Below are positions 54,868 through 64,000 of a stretch of 64,000 nt of DNA, piece after piece. The position numbers and the translations under genes are program-made. The notes beneath the pieces were generated by a model. It worked only from the letters and a program-made list of their open reading frames with translations, was not told the DNA's origin and made no database searches. How positions within the stretch are numbered: position 1 is the first letter of the stretch; each line of letters begins with the position of its first letter. Source of the stretch: Larix kaempferi (lineage: Eukaryota; Streptophyta; Pinopsida; Pinales; Pinaceae); NCBI GenBank assembly GCA_027924585.1, contig BSBM01001439.1, positions 62,001 to 126,000 of the forward strand, read 5' to 3'.

Positions 54868-55594
54868 TGTTGGCACAAGATTAGTCCGCATGAAGTGTGG
54901 AAGCCGATAGCTGCGAAAGGGCTAATCCGAGAAAGAAGGGTCATTCGCGGAGAACGAGGAAGCGTGAGATTAGTTTAGGTTGTTAGAATTGGTCATGTGG
55001 ACCATTTTGTAACCACTTAGTGTCATATAAATAGGAGCATGATTGTAAGCCTAAGGGCACCTAGTTATCTAGCTATTGATCGATTGATCCAGTTTTTGAT
55101 CTTTTGTATCCGCGATATGATGTATTGACTGTTTCTGCGAAGGTCATTCAATAGGTTTTAATGAATGCATGAAGATGTTCGATTATGGTTCTATCTTTGT
55201 CTTTGTTTCTGTTATATGATGAATACGAATGTTTGCGAAATGGTTAATACTCTATGGTTTTGGTAAATTCCGTTCATGCAAATGAGTAGTTAGATCATGT
55301 TGATGCGAATGTCTATTATGTGTTGAATCTGTGAATGATGAATTGTTAGTATAATATGAAAGATATAATCTTTGGTTTCTGCGGTTGTAGTGTGTGTTTG
55401 ATGCATGTCCTCAACTCCACTGCGGAAACTTGGTTCCCGCAGCCCCCTTATCCATCTCAGGTGAGAATTCACTCGCTCTACGAGTGATGCTTGAAATGGT
55501 TACACCTTTCCGGGTCGGTGTTTAAGGGAGTTTGGTCGATGGTTTGTTGACGACAGTGTGAAGTGAATCCCTGTTGATAGACATTGTGTCAACA
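54868..55594 (+). repeat. right LTR
   Basis: It is a direct repeat of 46492-47219 with TATAAATA at 55026-55033. Confidence 0.92.
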
Positions 55595-55970
55595 AAATGC
55601 AATGCCTCCCTCTCCATTTACGAACTTTCTCACTTAGCTTATGTCATGCCTTCAGTCAATCAAACTCCATCTATATCACCATTATGAGATACCTTATAGA
55701 ATATTATAATTCTTCATCACACTCGACGAAGAACCCATGTATAGTATATGGTTTTTGTATTTGGTTTTTTTTTGCACTCTTATGCCATGGGTTATGTTGT
55801 ATGTGTATGTATATCATCAAAGGTGCCACTATTTCACACATATACAATGGTCCCACTTCAACTATATTCTTTACACACATCTAGGTATATGCCTACCCTC
55901 TACAAACATTGCATTTTACCTTTTGTCATAAGTTACACCCCGTCTTGGCAAGTGGCCTCACCCCTCTATG
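55595..55970 (+). mobile_element. relic copy B, continuation after the nested insertions
   Basis: CAATGCCTCCCTCTCCATTTACG onward aligns with 14,473-14,507 and then 29,165-29,500 of relic A. The similarity ends near 55,970. Confidence 0.8.
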
Positions 55971-58376
55971 CTATTTTTTCACCCTCATTGAAAAATACCA
56001 TTCTTATTTATATTGGTTTCCCTAGTTTATTTCACTTCTCATTTTCGCTCCAATGTCGCCCATCCCCATAGGATTAAGAATCCTCGTAGTATCTGATTGC
56101 ATAAGAATCCTCATGTCTTGCTCTTATCATTTATTGATTTCTACCCCATGAACTTTCATGTGGTTACAGTTTAGTTTGATCCCCTTATTCACACTCATGC
56201 TAACAAACCTAGTTTTTTACCCCATCCATGTGTTGAAGCTCCATATGTATTCAAGCCTCCATTTCCCACCATTTATGAGGATACCCACCCTAGGTGCACC
56301 CTTGGTTGACACATATTTTATATGGAATTCCCTAGCCATTGTTCAGAATCATTTGGTTGCATAAGGTTTCTATCTCCTCATTGTGACATAACCTCATTAT
56401 TTTATTCTTTTTAAAAGGAAAAACTCAGAAACACTTATTGGAAAATCACATAATTCGAAAAAATATTTTAAAAAAAATAAAAAATTTCAGGAAATAAATT
56501 AAGTTGTTCATATTACCATCAAGTTTTGCACCATGTTACATCTAATTTTAGTAGTTTTCAATGTCACCCTTGTTCCATTGATTTGTATGGACACCCATGT
56601 CTATTCATTTGCAAGTCCCATTAGCATTTCCATGATGCTCTCAACTTACAACCGATGTCCTCACCATGATACCCATGATATGCACTTACCACCCATTAGG
56701 CCTCATCAATATGACCGCTAAGCCACCCTCATGTCATGCACACACCTTTATATACCCGGTCTTTAGTACATGGTAAGCATTACTCACCTTCTAGCCTCCA
56801 CATTAACAACTGGTCAAGTTAGTTCATTAATGTTTATGGTTGGTGCCCATTTCATTTGTCATTTATGATTTGTTTAAAGAATTTCTATTCTCCCATCATT
56901 ATCTCTTCCCATTGTGTTAAGTCTAATTCCTATTTCATCTATCAATGTTCATCTCATCTCATGTTGGTTTACATGGAATCATCATTTCCCTTCCTCCAAT
57001 GAATCTACCCCTACCAACTACAACACATTTTCTTTGGGGGCTTGATTTAGAAGTGTAGTACATTGGCCATCGTTTTCATTATTAATAGTTTACCTCGTAT
57101 AGAATAATGCATTTACAACGTTGATCCATAAATACATGGTTCCTTCCAGTGTACTCCAACATATCAATTCACATAATATTGGACTAGTAGCTTCTTACCC
57201 ATTCTCCTTGTCAATGCGCTACCTTTCATCTGGAAATTATTTCTAGTATTAATTACTAACTCGATGGTTACTCCCAATATGCTTGACCATAAATCATTAT
57301 TACATCATCCATATTCATACTAGATGGTAGTAGTGTTCCAGATCCAATTGAAGACCGTGGAGATGTATGGTTATTTTCAACATGCATTATGAACCTCCAA
57401 CTTGAGTTACATCAAATCAACTCTCGACATGTTTTGAACTTTTTTCTAGAGGGATTCCTTTGTTATAGTTCTTGACCTTATTCCTCCAAACAATGTGAAT
57501 AGAAGAAACATTCATATTTAGATGTATCGTGACCGAACCCCACTATCCATGGTCCCGCATTATAATTGACTTGACTATTTCATGAGCATGGGTATGCCCA
57601 CCTCATTGTAAAAGAGATTATATAAATGTATTGCCTCACATTTTTTTGTTTTGTAGGTGGCCTCCTGTTTCTCTTCACTAGGTTTATCCTTCTAGTTTGG
57701 GTTCTCTATCTCTTACTTATAACATAAACACATGATGTACTTAAACTGTATGAGGCACTCCTAACCTCACACATTAAAGGGCATCTATAAAATAGACTTT
57801 GTTTACATCAACATTGGTTTAACTGGTTAAGATGCACAAAGTCATTATAAATTCATTATTTTTATGATTGTAAAGTTATTATTTTGATCGATGTTAATGC
57901 TCCATAATCTTCATTGATAGTGGGCATTTTTAGTCTCCACTTCCTATGTAAAGGTGGAAGATTTAGATATTACCTTACCTATTTTATTTTGATTCTATAT
58001 ATGTCCATTTATGTTATATATGTGGAATTTTGAACTTATATATCATGGGATGTTATTTTGTTTTCACGAAAATGGTTATGTTTGTTTTAATAAATATGCA
58101 GTTGAGTAGAATTAACAAGATTATACATTCAGTAATGAAATTCCAGTCAAAGCAGAAGTTTAAAAGAGTTTCAAAATTATTACAATCATCCTTTGCGGAG
58201 GGAATTTTGTATAATCTACTAGTATAAAGCCGACGGTAAGAACCTAAAACCAAAATGCATTTGCAAAACATAATCTAGTTACTATTGATTTGTATGTTGT
58301 TTGGATCTGGTTGATTAAGGAAATTGTCAATTTCCATATCATCTTGGAACTGTTGCACTCTCTCATCCTCCTATGG
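55971..58376. other. unassigned DNA, possibly the 3' remainder of relic B
   Basis: This is CT-rich on the plus strand up to about 57.5 kb, like the relic itself, then AT-rich. Frames up to about 107 codons have no motif. Confidence 0.4.
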
Positions 58377-58976
58377 CTAATTCAGTTCTGCTTCCATTGG
58401 AATCCCATGATTGGAGGTAGTTGATGTTGAACTTTTCCTCGAGGAATTGATGGAGTTTTGAAGGAGAGCAACTTCATCTTTGAAAGCTAACAAATGTTTC
58501 CAATGGATATCTAAAACTTCAATAGTTGACACATTTTTCAAAGATTTATACGTTCCCATATTTTGCAGTCGAGAGGAGACCAAGAGAATTAAGGAACTAT
58601 TTCCTTTGATTATGTCTTCATGTATTTTGAGGATTTTCCTCATCTCTAGAATGTCCTTATTCAAATTGTTGTTATAGGTTGGGCATTCCATGCTCGTCGA
58701 GTTGAAGACAAACCAACAAGAGATAGTAGGCTCCCCAATCAAACTTGTTCTTTGAATATCCCGAGACCTCCAGAATGTAGTTAGAAAGCATTGGTTCCCA
58801 AACCCACATAGGTGATAGAGTGAAGGAGGTTCCCTGCTTATCTCGTTGAGAGTGAAATCCTTCTGTAATGAAGCCAACCCAAAATCAGGGCAAGGCCGAG
58901 CTGACCCAAGAAAACAAATGAAATTGCTAAATATTTCACTATATAATTTAAGTGACGAGCTAGCCCAGTAAAGCAA
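58377..58976 (-). CDS. unrecognised open frame of ~199 codons
   Basis: A continuous minus-strand frame without stops; it opens at a TTG (58976), and the first ATG is near residue 95 (MECPTYNN). The C-terminal half is helical and heptad-like (LNKDILEMRKILKIHEDII, KHLLAFKDEVALLQNSI) and ends in a Ser-rich tail. No family was recognised. It could be an exon of a decayed host gene or transposon sequence. No splice sites could be assigned with confidence. Confidence 0.25.
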   Translation of the reverse strand: MLYWASSSLKLYSEIFSNFICFLGSARPCPDFGLASLQKDFTLNEISREPPSLYHLCGFGNQCFLTTFWRSRDIQRTSLIGEPTISCWFVFNSTSMECPTYNNNLNKDILEMRKILKIHEDIIKGNSSLILLVSSRLQNMGTYKSLKNVSTIEVLDIHWKHLLAFKDEVALLQNSINSSRKSSTSTTSNHGIPMEAELN

Positions 58977-59576
58977 GGGAAATTACTTACCCCCTATTCA
59001 GTTATTCCATATAAACCATTCACATCATAATCAAGATCATAAAGCCCAAAATTCACTTCCCAAAGATTCATTTGAGACCACGAAATTACCAATAATATAT
59101 GCATAATTAAAGTAGGGTGAGAATTAAGAAAGAAGCCCGAACTTAGCTTGTATCCCAATGACCATTAAGGCGATGAAAACTCTGAGCGTGATGTCGTGGA
59201 GTCGGAGCTGAGTTCCACTAGTCAATGATATGAATCCCACGTTACCTTCTCGGATTATGGAGTTCCATTTTAAGTTTCAAGGAGGAGTTATTTCCACTTA
59301 AGCGAGCGCTTGTGTGAAGAGGATTCATATCTCTATGTATTATGTTGGTTGTACTTGATGGGGGTGCAAAATTAAGGAGGTGCCACTTGTTCATTGCATA
59401 CATATACTTGATAAACATTAGGGGATGTGTATTGTTGTTAAGGCCCCATTTTTTTACGTTCCCTCCTTAATCCTAGTGGCATTATTTTCCCTTAAACCTG
59501 CCTTTTAGCTATGTTGACAAAAGACATGGAAAAATTGGATTTTGGTGAAGTATTTTGGCTCATTTTTTTATCTTTG
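58977..59576. other. unassigned DNA
   Basis: Nothing recognisable lies between the open frame at 58.4-59.0 kb and the RNase H remnant. Confidence 0.45.
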
Positions 59577-59849
59577 TTATCCATCTTTCAAGAGAAATAT
59601 CCTTAGGAGAGAGGTGATTTGCACCATCTTGATCAATATTTCAAAGTCCCCTATCACCATGAGATAGTTCAAGCTAAGAGACTGGGCTTGAAGATGTCCT
59701 TGGTAGAGAGCAGATGCATCCTCCTGGTTATTTGTTGTTGTTCCCAATCCCCATTCAAAGTATAGTTCTTCCTTTCCATTGGGATCAAGGATGGTTCCCC
59801 CATGTCCGCCACCCATATCTTGGGATGTTATTTTGATATATGAATACAC
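59577..59849 (-). pseudogene. plant RNase H (RVT_3-type) remnant
   Basis: The minus-strand frame reads GGHGGTILDPNGKEELYFEWGL, in two parts GGHGGTILDPNG and EELYFEWGLGTTTNNQ, then ALYQGHLQAQSLSLNYLMVIGD and FEILIKMVQ. This is the first half of an RNase H fold (RVT_3), including the conserved GD after the second strand. The first catalytic Asp region and the C-terminus are missing. It probably comes from the 3' end of a retroelement pol gene. No element ends were found nearby. Confidence 0.7.
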
Positions 59850-60484
59850 ACTTTGTTTAGTTATTTATGCTTATATCAATTTCATTACTAAATGCAAATA
59901 TGGAATTAGTTTTGCTTCTATCAACCCGTGGCATTTTGGACCAATGTGTGAAACTAGTTCCTTTAAAACAACTCTTATACATTTAACTATTCTAAATGAG
60001 CTAATATAAGTTTCTTCCAACCATAATTCGTGAATGCTTTAAGGTCTAGTTGAACCCTAACTCTTTTTTTCATTCATACTACCAATTTGATGTAGTCTAG
60101 ATATGGTATTGTTTACAATTTTTTGTAAATTGACTTCATTAATTTCTTCATCACTAGCCAATCTCCTCATTGTTTCAATGATCTCATCATTCAAATGAGT
60201 ATGGTATTATTTACATTTTTTTGTAAATTGACTTTGATCATTTTTGTAAATTAAGTTTGATATTATCTTGATTACTAGTAAATCTCCTCATTATTCAACA
60301 ACCACTTTAATGAAACTATAAAAATATGGATGTTTTTTAATTGAATTATGGTTTTAATAGTTAAACTTGGTTTGTTGTTTGGTGGTTTATTTATATGTTT
60401 TTATATTTTTTCAATAATTTTGAAATAAAGTTGGATTTTTTTTAAAACTTCAAAAATCTATTGAATTTAATAGCTCTTTATGAA
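59850..60484. other. AT-rich unassigned DNA
   Basis: No feature was recognised. A local imperfect duplication of a block containing ATGGTATTRTTTAC...TTTTTTGTAAATTGACTT occurs at 60,102-60,135 and 60,201-60,235. The stretch ends at a T-run (60485-60494). Confidence 0.45.
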
Positions 60485-60826
60485 TTTTTTTTTTGTAAGT
60501 TAGATTAGGTCTATATATTACTTCCAGAAAGATGTACAAAGAGATATACATAGTATCTCCAGGCCCTCCCAACACTGGGAAAACGGACTCGGGGTAAAAA
60601 ATAATCAGTCATCCCCGAAAGGAAACATTGTGGCATCATAGTCTGATAAATTCAGTCTTTATACACAGTAGAGTAGCTTAAAAACAAAAAACTGCAGCAG
60701 GAAATAAACTGAAAGGTCTAAACAAAAAGACATATGCAGACTGAACGCTGGCTAGATATCCAAACCGGTGGTGGCTTCCCAAGCCTCAGGTTCTTTGACG
60801 AGCTCAATGCCGATCCTACGAGCTAT

Positions 60827-61234
60827 CTAGTGCTGGTTGTGGAGAATTTGCTTCAGAAAACCCACCATTTCATCTTGTTGGAGCAGAATTTCAGCCTGGG
60901 CTTCTCCACGCTCTGCCAAGGTCTTCCCGAGGATGTTTTTTTGAAACCAGTGGATGTCCAACGTGCGCTGGTAGAGCATATTTCTCCCTCTGGTGTTGCT
61001 TGGGTCCGGGACCAAGGCCTTGAATTCTTCCCTAATTTCAGCGTCTGAGAGGCATCCTCTCGTTACCTGGGCGTCCTCTTCCGCCACCTTAATTTCCTCT
61101 TGCACAGTCGACAGGGTGTCTTCCCAGAATTTGCAAGCTTTGTCCACCAAACTCCTCATGAAACGAACCAGCGGGTCTGGAGAGGGTCTGGTTGGCTTCA
61201 TCTTCCTCCTTACACAACCTCTCATGGGCGGCAT
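60827..61234 (-). CDS. candidate host gene, hypothetical protein of 135 residues
   Basis: ATG 61234 lies in a fair context (GCA before ATG) and opens MPPMRGCVRRKMKPTRPSP. The protein has a basic N-terminus, then a helical, charged body (KFWEDTLSTVQEEIKVAEED, IREEFKALVPDP, QAEILLQQDEMVGFLKQIL). The open frame extends 25 codons upstream of this ATG, and base composition is more balanced than in the flanks. Upstream on the same strand are a TATA-like TATAAT and a G-box. Downstream, T-run 60485-60494 on the plus strand would be an A-run at the transcript end, so a retroposed cDNA copy is the alternative. The family was not recognised. Confidence 0.4.
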   Translation of the reverse strand: MPPMRGCVRRKMKPTRPSPDPLVRFMRSLVDKACKFWEDTLSTVQEEIKVAEEDAQVTRGCLSDAEIREEFKALVPDPSNTRGRNMLYQRTLDIHWFQKNILGKTLAERGEAQAEILLQQDEMVGFLKQILHNQH

Positions 61235-61513
61235 TGCTGCAACCACCGCGTGTGAACCAGAAGTCGTAATACCCACAGAGATAATGAAGTTGAGGGAGAG
61301 CTTCAACATAGTAAACTGTAGGGCCTTCTTCTGTGTGTTCCTTCGAACAATGTGCAGGGATTTATGGTGGGTCTTTCACTTGCCATCACTGCTAAGCATA
61401 ATCTCAGGGGTACCTTCCTCTATGAAACACGACGCGAAATGAATTCGAACTCACAGAGCCGGACGAGGATTAGACTGAACGCACGCGGGAGGACTGGAGC
61501 GTTTGAGCTGCTG

Positions 61514-61600
61514 ATTATATGATGGGGTTGGCTGGGAATCATGGGAAGACGAGGCCGACACGTGTACTTCCTCATGATTGACACATGAGGGCATGTGTCA
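61514..61600 (-). promoter_or_regulatory. possible promoter: TATA-like box, G-box and 9-bp palindrome
   Basis: On the minus strand TATAAT (61519-61514) is preceded by CACGTG (61559-61564), a G-box bound by plant bZIP/bHLH factors. A perfect 9-bp inverted repeat, TGACACATG and CATGTGTCA with a 4-bp spacer, lies at 61579-61600. The distance to the ATG at 61234 is about 280 bp. Confidence 0.35.
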
Positions 61601-61641
61601 GTCCTCCTGGTTGACGGTCTCCTCATGGGGGTGGCCCTATT

Positions 61642-61922
61642 CTAACACCCACCGTGGGGTTTTATGAAAAAAATATTTTAGCATATTGGCTCATTTCCAT
61701 TTTGTTGGAAATCTAATCCTCCGGTATTATGATTTCACCTCAATTGTAAATAGTATAAATATTTTAGTTAGTTAAATAAAGGGAAGGTGAGGAGTCATAT
61801 GAACTCCAACGGATCTCTTTGGAATCCAAAGTCCAAGAGACCTTTTATAATGTATAAATAAACACCTTGGTTAATGAAGAAATATCAATTCAGGAGTTAT
61901 ACCTGACAGTGGTATTAGAGCC
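61642..61922 (+). mobile_element. partial LTR element: LTR end plus Met-type primer-binding site
   Basis: TGGTATTAGAGCC at 61910-61922 is one change away from the initiator tRNA-Met site and follows ACCTGACA, a plausible LTR end. The preceding ~265 bp (from TCTAACACCC, degenerate start) contain TATAAATA-type boxes, as LTRs do. No second LTR was found in the window. Confidence 0.5.
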
Positions 61923-62950
61923 AAGTTGCTTGCCATAAATCCTATTGTCTCCTACTCTAGCATTCTTCACCCTGCATAGTTTGTGCCTCGGTTTCCAGAC
62001 CGCCCATTCATTTTCCCTGCCCTATGTGGTCATGTTTCCATTTTCTCTCCTCAGTCCCGCTCTGCATAGAGTTTAACGTTCTTCCTTTGGAGTTACTTTT
62101 GCAAATCCTCTGCATGGTTTTGTGATCATTCTCTCCCTCTTAACTGGTGTCGCGAGGCTGCGTCCACATACTAAAGAGCTGTGACCTCTATCTTATCATG
62201 CAGACTGTTATGTTCTCCACCACCTGCCGTTCTCCACTTGATGCCGTGAAACCCTAATTTGTGAGCCAAGACATCAAATTCCTGTAGCAGAGATCATACC
62301 TCATGAAGCCTATGAGTGGATCGTGGTAAATCCCTGTGGAGAAAGACCAACGCATTACTTGTTACCTTCGGATCCCGCTCTTGTGACTACTCAGAAAAAG
62401 AGTCACGTGGAAGTTGCGACATTAAATTTATGAAGCTATGATCTTGCCTCGTGAAGCCTGTACATGTTGTGATATTTCATGGTAGTTTCCTATGGGTTCT
62501 TTATTGAGCACTTGGAGCTAACTCTGAGCTACAATATGATGTTGCTACTCCACTCCACATTGAATCTTGAAGTGGTGTGATCCAGGAGGATCTCCAAGAT
62601 CGATCAAAATGAAAGTCTTCAAAATATGCAAAGAAGCTTATAGATGAGTAGTGCTCATCAGGAGTTTTCCGTCAATGTTTGTTTCGTGTGAAATGGCCTC
62701 CGGACGTGAAAGCTATTGAGTTTCGAAATTTTGGCAAAAAGGTAAAAATGATGTAAAAAATGCAAAAAAATGTCCACGTGGCATACCCAGAGGGTGCCAC
62801 GTGGCATGTACAGTCATCATAGGTGGTGACGTGGTAGCACCATAGGGTGCCACGTGGTCAGAGTGGTGGCATGGCAGTGTTGAGGTGGACCAATCAGGGT
62901 CTGCCATGTGGCAGCCCTGTTGGCAGTCGGTTGCACCATTCAACAAAAAG
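61923..62950. other. leader-like and unassigned sequence after the partial LTR
   Basis: No coding motif was found. At 62,770-62,880 the word GGGTGCCACGTGG or near forms recur (62,774, 62,795, 62,848), giving three CACGTGG sites in about 90 bp. This may be an eroded minisatellite. Confidence 0.4.
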
Positions 62951-63026
62951 TGTGGAGTCAGGGAGGATCGAACCCCTGACCTCCACTCTGCCTACGCCTC
63001 TATAGATCCCACCTAGCTAGGATTCC
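62950..63026 (-). repeat. tRNA-derived head (SINE or tRNA pseudogene), first
   Basis: On the minus strand an A-box-like TAGCTAGGTGGG (63019-63008) is followed after 33 bp by a B-box GGTTCGATCC (62974-62965). The B-box sits in a perfect 7-bp stem, GTCAGGG and CCCTGAC, like a T-arm. No intact cloverleaf is evident, so a functional tRNA gene is not called. Confidence 0.5.
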
Positions 63027-63052
63027 CACAAGTGTTGTTTATATCGTATGGG

Positions 63053-63310
63053 TTAAACCTTGTATATAAAGTTTGTGGTTAGTTTTGTTGGAAAAAGGGA
63101 TGGGATCGAGGGTGTATCCCTCGACCCCTTGGCCAACACCAAGGCCATGTTATACGATAGAACAAAAACCAATAGAATTGATGGAGCAACCAACATAATT
63201 CCAACCAACAAACCACAAGTGCCAACATAATATGCCAACTCATACAACGAAGTGCCACCACATAAACCATATTCCAACAAGCCAAATGCCACCAACAAAC
63301 ATTACACCAA
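63053..63310. repeat. CCAAC/CCACC-rich low-complexity stretch
   Basis: Words CCAAC and CCACCA recur irregularly from 63,130 to 63,310. Just before, GGGATCGAGGG and CCCTCGACCCC form an imperfect inverted repeat. Frames across it are artefacts of the simple sequence. Confidence 0.5.
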
Positions 63311-63329
63311 GTTCACGTTAAAAGGGGAG

Positions 63330-63400
63330 AGACCCACGGGTTGGACCTCGGGACCTCTGCCCCCATACTGCAATGTTTTACCATTAGGCCAAATCCCATT
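63330..63400 (-). repeat. tRNA-derived head (SINE or tRNA pseudogene), second
   Basis: On the minus strand an A-box TGGCCTAATGG (63391-63381) is followed after 33 bp by a B-box-like GGTCCAACCC (63347-63338). The box spacing is identical to that of the first head 370 bp away, although the sequences differ. Confidence 0.5.
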
Positions 63401-63415
63401 CGTTGGAATGGATTT

Positions 63416-64000
63416 GGCAGTTTATACTTAAGAATTTGATGCAGATTTTGGGGCCAAAAAGGGGCGCGTTGCCCTACTTTCGGCGCTCAAAATCCTTTAT
63501 AAAACCCCTTTTCAAAGCCACAAAAAACACATTTTTGCAACCACAATATGCACATTTCTCGAGGCAAGTACAGGTCATTAATGGGAGTGATTCCTGATGT
63601 GGGAATCCATACAGTTCGTACAATTGCAGGCATAGGTTGTCTCGATTTGTGTGCCAAAGGAGGCATCAGGCAAAGACAGTCGAGTTTATACTCATTTTAC
63701 TCAAAATTTCGAGAGGAACACATTGGTGCAGTCTGTTTCTGGGTTTCACTGACAGAACTCGGAAGTGTTTCCAGAACTCATGTATGTAAGCTTTTGAAGA
63801 CTTAATAAGATCGGCCTTCTCACTCGAAGTGGCCTGAAGACGTAGCCCAAGAAGGGTGAACTCTGTTATCATTTGTTGTCTACAAATGTATGGTTTGCAT
63901 ACTTGTTTATTTGCTTATGTGATTGATTTAAGCATTTAAAAAATATCTTTTAAAATCCTTTTATGAGATTTTACATGTAAATTTCACATGCAATTTATAT
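63416..64000 (+). mobile_element. probable Copia-type LTR, running off the window
   Basis: TATAAAACC at 63,499 and, further on, CTGAAGACGTAGCCCAAGAAGGGTGAACT near 63,833-63,862 (in parts: GAAGACGTAGCC and GGGTGAACT) are in the order found in plant Copia LTRs, where GACGTAGG...GGTGAACC marks the end of the transcript. The 85-codon frame from ATG 63548 has no motif and is judged to be LTR sequence. The right end is outside the window. Confidence 0.35.

Larger units (their letters stand above)
46492..55594 (+). mobile_element. Ty3/Gypsy derivative lacking RT-RH-INT but carrying a large accessory frame
   Basis: LTRs of 728 bp (46492-47219) and 727 bp (54868-55594) start TGTTGGCACA and end GTGTCAACA. 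Flanks are CAATG and AAATG (4 of 5). Relic A shows the uninterrupted site. The coding order is a ruined N-terminal frame, Gag with several knuckles, a Gln/Tyr/Gly-rich segment, protease, a second gag-like segment and the first part of RT. The RT palm, RNase H and integrase are absent. A separate ~940-codon frame follows up to the purine tract. LTR divergence is clearly higher than in the Tat-like element. No standard primer-binding site was recognised after the left LTR. Confidence 0.92.

Noticed and set aside
63548-63805. 85-codon ORF behind a TATA box
   Set aside because: The surrounding sequence order fits a Copia-type LTR (GACGTAGCC, then GGGTGAACT), so the TATA box and ORF are better read as LTR sequence.
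1-64000. CRISPR arrays, rRNA genes and intact tRNA genes
   Set aside because: The tandem arrays have no spacer structure, no rRNA sequence was recognised, and the two tRNA-like heads lack a full cloverleaf.

Overview
This is plant nuclear DNA from a large, repeat-rich genome. The window holds almost nothing but transposable elements in several states of decay. The plant assignment rests on four things. There is an L1-type LINE whose ORF1 has a DUF4283-like region plus a CCHC knuckle and whose ORF2 ends in zf-RVT and RNase H. There is a Tat/Ogre-like Ty3/Gypsy element. Several primer-binding sites match plant initiator tRNA-Met. Whole LTR elements are nested in one another. The species cannot be named; a gymnosperm or another large-genome land plant is an inference. 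No intact conserved host gene is visible, and one short minus-strand ORF near 61 kb is the only host-gene candidate.

Layout. 1-2.4 kb: unassigned DNA with a degenerate ~61-70 bp satellite. 2,451-9,138: an apparently full-length LINE with a 16-bp target-site duplication (TSD) and an A-tail. 9.9-11.1 kb: a decayed LINE 3' end on the minus strand. From 12.5 kb: an old plus-strand Gypsy gag relic (copy A), split by a small non-autonomous LTR element (14,508-16,584) and by a 12.6-kb minus-strand Tat-like element (16,597-29,160, TSD CATGT). It resumes at 29,161. 30,012-31,460: a solo LTR (TSD TACGA). 35,025 onward: a second relic (copy B), split by a LARD with 2.68-kb LTRs (36,149-46,390, TSD AGTAA) and by a 9.1-kb Gypsy derivative (46,492-55,594). 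It resumes at 55,595. 56-64 kb: unassigned DNA, an RNase H remnant, one candidate gene, two partial LTR sequences and two tRNA-like SINE heads.

How the parts relate. Copies A and B are colinear, so each shows the empty site of the insertions in the other, which fixes element borders to the base. The most unusual object is the element at 46,492-55,594. Its RT, RNase H and integrase are gone after the first part of RT, a second gag-like segment lies between protease and the RT stub, and the 3' part carries a separate ~940-codon accessory reading frame (basic N-terminus, a conserved-looking globular part, a long coiled-coil C-terminus) behind a TATA-like box. The LARD and this element would need enzymes from other copies to move. 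In-frame stops in the LINE (9 of 9) and in the accessory frame (8 of 9) are TAG, which fits C-to-T decay of CAG and TGG codons in methylated DNA.
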